Origin: Flavobacterium sp.
GTDB taxonomy: Bacteria > Bacteroidota > Bacteroidia > Flavobacteriales > Flavobacteriaceae
Length of the DNA: 64,000 nucleotides
Reading direction: 5' to 3'
Assembly (NCBI RefSeq): GCF_027484205.1
Contig: NZ_JAIXUB010000026.1
Span: 1-64,000, forward strand
The notes under the pieces were generated by a model that searched no databases, was not told where the DNA came from, and worked only from the letters and a program-made list of their open reading frames with translations. The position numbers were made by a program, and so were the translations under genes. Of this stretch, positions 62,448-64,000 are shown piece after piece (positions within the stretch are counted from its first letter, which is position 1; every line of letters starts with the position of its first letter).

Positions 62448-64000
62448 TTATTTATTCAATCGTTTGTCAATAATTCTATCCATATAATCTTGTAGAAAAG
62501 CTTTGCATCGCAATTCTAACAAATCCATCTCTTTATTTCGCTTAGATATTAAGTTGGTATTCATTGCTTTGTCATTTTTATCATAAAAACCAATAGCTTT
62601 TTTACCATCAAAAGTGCAAATATAATTGCCACTCATAAACAGGTAATTTTTTGAAGAATGTTTGATAACAAAAGGTGCAATTTGTTTATCATTTAACAAA
62701 CTTCTACCCCAACTTCTGAATGGTTTTTCATAACCAATCATATCTAATAATGTTGGATAAATATCAATTTGTTGTGCCCAATCGTTATTAACTCCAACAT
62801 ATTTTTCATTTGGTGTAAAAAATAAAATGGGAACAGTGTGCTTCATTGCTTCTTTTTTATATTCATCATAGGCAATAGTATTTCCATGATCAGCAACAAG
62901 CACAAAAATAGTGTTGTCATACCATTTTTCTTTTTTCGCCGCAGCAAAAAACTTCTTCAAAGCCATATCAGTATATCCAATAGTTTGATGAATGTTTACT
63001 GTTCCTTTATCAAATTTTCCATCATATTTTTCTGGAACTACATAAGGTTCGTGCGATGAAACCGAGAACAATGTTGCCATAAAAGGGCTTTTCTTTTGGC
63101 TTAAAGTTTTATTGAAATATTGAAAAAATGGTTCGTCCCAAATTCCCCAAACACCATCAAAATCGGCATCATTATTATATTCGTTTTTCCCATAGTAATG
63201 GTCATAACCAAGGATATTTCCAAATCCTAAAAATCCCATCGAACCATTTGGCGCACCATGAAAAAAAGAAGTATCATAACCATCGCCTTTTAAAGTTGAA
63301 ACTAAAGATTCTATATCCTGTTTAGAATAAGCTGAAGAGGTAAAAGCATCTTTAAACGAAGGAATTCCTGCAATAATAGACGACATTCCATGAATAGATT
63401 TCCATCCGTTAGCGTAGGCATTAGTATAAATCATACTGTGTTGTGCTAACGAATCTACAAAAGGCGAATAACTTTTATAATTAGGTAATTTTTGTTCTTT
63501 GTTGAACGCACCAATGTATTCTCTTCCATAACTTTCTAATATAAAAATAACAATATTAGGTTTTGTTTTTGGATTATTTTTATACTGCTTTACAGGAATT
63601 AAAATGGAATCAACAACTTGTTTATCAACTAAATTTACTTTCTTAAAAGTATTCGTATTCCAAGTTCTAATGATGGCAAATGGTGTGTTTAAAACAAAAT
63701 CTGCTTGAGTTGAATTAGTAACATACCTACTTGCATCCAACAAATTAATTGGTCGTGTGCTCTTTCTAAAATCACCACGAATTCCACCCACACAAAGAAC
63801 AGTAATTAATAAAAAACCAGCTATTGAAGTTAAGAAATATTTGAATGATGGCTTGTGAACTTCTGTTGTAATCTTTACTTTTTTATACAGATAAATCCAT
63901 AAAAAAGCACATAAAAAAAACAACAAAAATACATGCCAATAATTTATCAAAAAGTTTAGAAACAGACCACTTTTATCCTCATTTTCCAAAGTATCTAATG
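62448..64000 (-). CDS. LTA synthase-family membrane sulfatase, 5'-truncated by the window edge
   Basis: The frame runs open to the window end (about 517 residues visible); the visible TTG at 63989 is not a real start because upstream codons (LDT) continue in frame. At least two transmembrane helices remain at the visible N terminus (LIVYW/NYWHVFLLFFLCAFLWIYLY; YFLTSIAGFLLITVLCVGG). The sulfatase/alkaline-phosphatase-fold domain carries IVIFILESYGREY, SIHGMSSIIAGIPS, SVSSHEPY and VADHGNT, matching the metal-binding core of LtaS-type phosphoglycerol transferases. In Gram-negative Bacteroidetes the role is modification of a surface glycan or lipid with a phospho-group. Substrate unknown. Confidence 0.85.
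   Translation of the reverse strand, partial: LDTLENEDKSGLFLNFLINYWHVFLLFFLCAFLWIYLYKKVKITTEVHKPSFKYFLTSIAGFLLITVLCVGGIRGDFRKSTRPINLLDASRYVTNSTQADFVLNTPFAIIRTWNTNTFKKVNLVDKQVVDSILIPVKQYKNNPKTKPNIVIFILESYGREYIGAFNKEQKLPNYKSYSPFVDSLAQHSMIYTNAYANGWKSIHGMSSIIAGIPSFKDAFTSSAYSKQDIESLVSTLKGDGYDTSFFHGAPNGSMGFLGFGNILGYDHYYGKNEYNNDADFDGVWGIWDEPFFQYFNKTLSQKKSPFMATLFSVSSHEPYVVPEKYDGKFDKGTVNIHQTIGYTDMALKKFFAAAKKEKWYDNTIFVLVADHGNTIAYDEYKKEAMKHTVPILFFTPNEKYVGVNNDWAQQIDIYPTLLDMIGYEKPFRSWGRSLLNDKQIAPFVIKHSSKNYLFMSGNYICTFDGKKAIGFYDKNDKAMNTNLISKRNKEMDLLELRCKAFLQDYMDRIIDKRLNK

Noticed and set aside
63989..63989. TTG start for the LTA-synthase-like gene
   Set aside because: The frame continues upstream in phase to the window edge, so the gene is simply cut.

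Overview
The window looks like a chromosomal segment of a Flavobacterium-type member of the Bacteroidetes. The DNA is AT-rich, promoters follow the TTTG...TAnnTTTG pattern instead of sigma-70 boxes, and there is a SusC/SusD pair, bacillithiol synthesis (bshB1), menaquinone enzymes and many short Bacteroidetes lipoproteins. There is no rRNA, CRISPR array or complete insertion sequence; one tRNA-His is present. Both end genes are cut by the window edge.

Region 1 (1-10258) is accessory. It holds a partial aspartyl protease and three secreted stand-alone proteins (beta-lactamase-fold hydrolase, DUF5694-like, HEFGH metalloprotease), two of them separated by attC-like spacers. An 880-bp non-coding stretch follows, with an 11-bp tandem repeat and a 146-bp tandem duplication whose stems covary. 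After it come a pentapeptide-like lipoprotein and a run of small, membrane and GYF-domain genes.

Region 2 (10482-34021) is a polysaccharide utilization locus for beta-mannan, probably acetylated galactoglucomannan. It contains SusC/SusD, a surface glycan-binding lipoprotein, an AraC regulator, two GH26 and one GH5_7-like mannanase, a GH5_2-like glucanase, GH27 alpha-galactosidase, GH3 beta-glucosidase and two SGNH esterases. A Na+ symporter, a mannobiose/cellobiose 2-epimerase and a GH130 mannosylglucose phosphorylase complete the inner pathway, as known from Bacteroides fragilis.

Region 3 (34232-50093) is mostly housekeeping: a persulfide/sulfite cluster (MBL-rhodanese, TSUP exporter, Crp/Fnr), an M28 peptidase, LpxD, tRNA-His, bshB1, isochorismate synthase with a thioesterase, and purL. 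PurL carries three in-frame copies of a dispersed repeat, and the MBL-rhodanese gene carries a different one.

Region 4 (50094-52322) is a 2.2-kb insert between the end of purL and a decayed second copy of the purL 3' end. It encodes a split ATPase/Toprim-like pair that looks like anti-phage cargo.

Region 5 (53250-62161) is a general-stress island: YtxH, an Lmo0937-like micro-protein, USP, Dps, BON, CsbD-like, a cupin, an AraC regulator and a GH130-glycosyltransferase pair. Four of its promoters share an unreported-looking element, TTACAT-N3-5-yCACAy, placed 50-51 bp from the -7 box. The window ends inside an LTA-synthase-like sulfatase gene.
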